Made by a program: the position numbers and the translations under genes. DNA of 64,000 bases from Rosa chinensis (lineage: Eukaryota; Streptophyta; Magnoliopsida; Rosales; Rosaceae): contig NC_037089.1 of NCBI RefSeq assembly GCF_002994745.2, positions 563,001-627,000 of the forward strand, read 5' to 3'. The notes below the pieces were generated by a model that saw nothing but the letters and a program-made list of their open reading frames with translations, was not told where the DNA came from and did no database searches. This document shows, piece by piece, positions 60,785 to 64,000 of the stretch (the first letter of the stretch is position 1; each line of letters begins with the position of its first letter).

Positions 60785-63601
60785 TGTAACGTCCCGTACC
60801 TCAATTTACCAGTTTACTAGTCATTTGGACGGTAAACGACCTTTACCTTCACTTTTATTGTCGTTTCGGTACTTTTAGGGGGCCCTAAAAGATGACTTTT
60901 TGTTCGGATCAAAATTTGAGAAAATTTTCTTCATGAAAGTTGTAGGAGACGTTAAACCGAGCGCGTGCATATGTGGTACGTAAAAATCGGAGTTCGTATG
61001 TCAAAGTTATGAGTATTTTCGTGTGAGGGGTATTTACGTCATTTCAGCACACCTTAATTATAAGGGGCTGATCAGCCCCATTTCCAGCCATTCTCCCCCC
61101 ATCTTTTACGACAGAAACCAAAAAGAAAAAGAGAGGAAGAGAGAGAGAAAGAGAAAGAAAGAAGGAAAGAAAGAAAGGGAGATCCGTTCAAACCGTCGAC
61201 ATTTTGGAGAAACCTCAAGGTATAAAGTTGTTCTTTACCTCATGATCTTTCTTTTGAGTATAATTTTGCATATATATTGGGGGATTTTAGAGATTGAAAA
61301 TCCGGCACTATTCACAAATTGGGGGTTTACAGTTTTCTTAATTGTTGAGGTAGTTCTAGTTGTTTTCTGAACTTGGTGTAGTTGAGAAAAATGCTAGGGG
61401 GATTGAGATGAAGCTGCTGCCAAAATTTGGTGACCATCGGAGAAGTTGACCGCCGAGTGAACAGTACCGCGCGTGAACAGTGGTGAGGTTTAAACAGAAT
61501 TTAAATTCTATTTTTTTAGCTTTAAATCCTATAATTTTTGTAGAGGTTGATTATGTGAATTTGGTTGGAATTGGAAAAGTTTTTAATCGATTATAAATTT
61601 CTAAAGATTTGGATTTCGGTTAATGTTAATCGTGAATCCGATTGTCGGATTTCCTCCATAATTGTTATATAGTCTGAAATCGACGAGTGGGCAGTGTTTG
61701 TGAAGTTTGGTAATTTTTGGAGAAACTTGGAATTAAGTATGAATTTTGAAGTTTAGGGTTTCGATTATCGAATTACGAGAATCCGACCGTCGGATATCTC
61801 TCGGTTCTACCTTGAAACCTTTAAATTAACGAATTGGTGTTAGTGGTATAATTTGGGCTAAATCCGAGGAGAATGGGAGATGTAATTATGAGGAATTAAT
61901 TTTAGGAATCGTATTAAATTATTGAAGAATTATTCACAGAATATAATTGTGTACAGGACGACGTACCGAGCTATTGCTCGATGACGGAACACGAATGCGT
62001 GATCGTCGGAATAGTACTGTGAGTGGACTTTTATTTTTAAATATTGATGCATGCATTTATTTTCTTAAATAATGCTCTAGTTTTAATCATATTACTTATT
62101 GAGCAAATGATTTGATTTTCGGAAATTCGATCTCGGTTTATCTCGTGGATTGGCTCTCGATAATGAGTTTCAAAGGTTGATTATGATTTATAATATTATT
62201 TGACAAATTGCTTATTTCCGAGGTAATTTTCCGGAATTAAGTATATTTCTAATTGCCGATTTAAGTTCCTGGAAGATTCTCGAGATGAGTTTCGATGGAG
62301 TTGGATTTTCTCATTTATTTATTGACTTTCGGTTTTGGCATCGGGAATGCCTAATTAAGGATTTTGGATTTGGTTGGTTTCTTGGAGATTTTGAGAGATT
62401 TTTGGAAATGGGATTTGCTTATACTAATTTCCGGTTTCCTTTACGGATTTGAGAATATTTTGGGCGTGTCGTCGATTTATTTCTATTTCTCACTTGTTTA
62501 TTTTGAGATTGAGAGTAATCTTGGCGTGCGGGGTCACGTCGTTGAATACTTGGTTTCTATCTCGTGAGAAATGTGGGGAAGCTACATGGATTTACTGGTT
62601 TTCGATGATTTTTCCTCACCATACGCGGGTCATGTGATTTGGTCTCCTCCTCACAGACTTTGTGTTTGTGAGTGGCAGTTGAGGTAGCTTATTCTCCTCC
62701 TCACTTACTTTGTGTATGTGAGTGGCAGTCGAGGTGATTTATTCTCCTCCTCACGTGGGTGGCAGTCGAGGTCATATTCTCCTCCTCACACAATCTATGT
62801 GTGAGTGGAAGTTGAGGTTATTAGTTCTCCTCCTCGCACAATCTATGTGTGAGTGGCAGTCGAGGGTAGGTAGAGCCTGGGAGGCTCCATTACCCGTATG
62901 GTGATATTTCTTCCCCATATCCTATCATTACTTGACTAGCGGGGCCTAGTCTGATTTCCGTTTAACCAGCGGGGCTGGTCTTATTCTGTTGAGTATCGGA
63001 GTTTCCATCCTTCCTTTCAGTTGTTTGGGACTAGCGGGGCTAGTCGGTTTTCTTGAGCGGAACTCCTTTTGTTTCGTTTTCCTAAATCAGTGCATGCATC
63101 GGGAGATTTTTTAATAAATTAAATGTGGGAAAGTATAAAATCTCTTTTGTTTAAAATTGCTTATTTTTGTCCACTCACACTAACGTGTTTTCAATACTTT
63201 CCCCTGGGCCCTTCGGTTTCAAATGCCCAGTTTGCAGGGGAATTAGTGAGGTCGGGCGTATACGGAGTTGAGGCATAGTCAACAGCATGGCTTCCGCGTT
63301 TGCCTTTGAGTTAGGTTGTCCTTATTTACCTTTCTATTAGAATTGCTCTGATTACCTATGAGATTTATGTTTTTCAAGTTGAGGTTTGTGTTTTGTGAAT
63401 TGGAGATTGATGTTGAGTTGGGGAGCAGGGTGGCTCCAGAAGTATAAGGATGATTTGATTTAGAAGTGTAAATGCTTTCTACAGGTTTTGGGTAGCCCAT
63501 TTTAGGGGAAGTTCCGCCAAATTTTTGGTAGAATTTCTTCTAAGGTGGGCCCCGCAGGGCCACTTCGGATTTCAGGGTGAAATCCGGGGCGGGTCCTGTC
63601 A
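60785..63601 (+). mobile_element. E-family LTR, copy 3 (solo or 5' LTR)
   Basis: The 2817-bp sequence from TGTAACGTCCCGTACC to CGGGTCCTGTCA shares both ends with copies 1 and 2. It has GTCCC on both sides (60780-60784 and 63602-63606), as for a solo LTR. However, the right flank continues TATCAGAGCATTAGG, which looks like a tRNA-Met primer-binding site, so it may instead be the 5' LTR of an element running off the window. Its core (62640-62870) is a minisatellite based on CTCCTCCTCACACAATC and GTGAGTGGCAGTCGAGG. Confidence 0.82.
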
Positions 63602-64000
63602 GTCCCTATCAGAGCATTAGGTTGTCAGATTCTGTAGACTTGTTTCTATCCTGTTACCTTACCCGCTTGATGGCACAGTACCTCCCGAGTGATGGCCCGA
63701 CTGCAGCGGTTCCCCATCGTTTGCTCTTCGGTGCTGATGTATTCATTAAGTGTGTAAGGTGCATGTCTAGATGAGGTTCCTTTAGGTGCTATGCCTCTTG
63801 TACGCCGACCTCCTAGAGTTGTCGTTGCGTGGCGGATTATTCGCATATTTTGTACATTTCCCTACTGATGGTAGAGTAAGACTACTCTACAATATCGAAT
63901 TGTGCTATGATGTGATTCGAGGAAATGTTGTGGTTATTTCTTCCTCGATGCCAGTAAGTTTGTTGGAGCTGGGTTTAAGGTGCGAGAACAGAGTTCGATT
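63602..64000 (+). other. Possible start of an E-family retrotransposon interior
   Basis: TATCAGAGC at 63607-63615 is the core of an initiator tRNA-Met primer-binding site directly downstream of an LTR. From 63787 an ATG opens MPLVRRPPRVVV, which resembles the basic start of Del/Tekay-type gag proteins but reaches a stop soon after. The evidence is suggestive only. Confidence 0.4.

Overview
This is nuclear DNA from a flowering plant, most likely a eudicot. The evidence is intron-containing host genes with GT-AG introns, a group A MAP kinase of the plant MPK6 type, and several plant transposon superfamilies. I cannot fix the genus from sequence alone; Rosaceae is only a guess.

The host part is about 3.9-16.6 kb. 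A FAM133-like, Ser/Arg-rich protein gene (+ strand, five exons, 6518-8831) faces an MPK6-type MAP kinase gene (- strand, five exons, 9559-12855), tail to tail across about 0.7 kb. Beyond the kinase lies about 3.6 kb without an intact gene, holding a degraded exon that resembles WBP11 and a duplicated leader-like block. Two MITE-like elements sit at 5426-5657 and 16589-16957. The left edge (1-3918) is a decayed Ty1/copia retrotransposon on the - strand, cut by the window.

From about 17 kb onward the window is almost wholly transposable elements, many with exact target-site duplications (TSDs). A non-autonomous Mutator-like element, MULE1 (17015-25520), holds a complete hAT element with a full-length transposase (17043-21275) and a solo-LTR-like insertion (21799-24712). 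Sixteen bases of sequence outside MULE1, TSDs included, separate it from MULE2 (25545-31717), which carries a decayed mudrA-type transposase with a SWIM finger.

The rest is a retrotransposon nest. Gag-only element A (from 31883) is interrupted in gag by a hAT element that carries a piece of a ribosomal protein P2 gene. Element B (from 38093) follows A and has no coding capacity but is full of minisatellites. Its 3' LTR is hit by a 1.1-kb hAT element and then by element C (from 43407), a Tat-type Ty3/gypsy element with gag, protease, RT, RNase H and integrase plus a spliced antisense gene. Within C sit a solo LTR of family D (43527-46898), an E-family LTR inside the antisense gene (55517-58286), and a second E-family LTR (60785-63601). 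The last is followed by a primer-binding-like site and may be the 5' LTR of an element that runs off the window.

Most element genes carry nonsense codons or frameshifts. The hAT transposase is the one that reads as intact.
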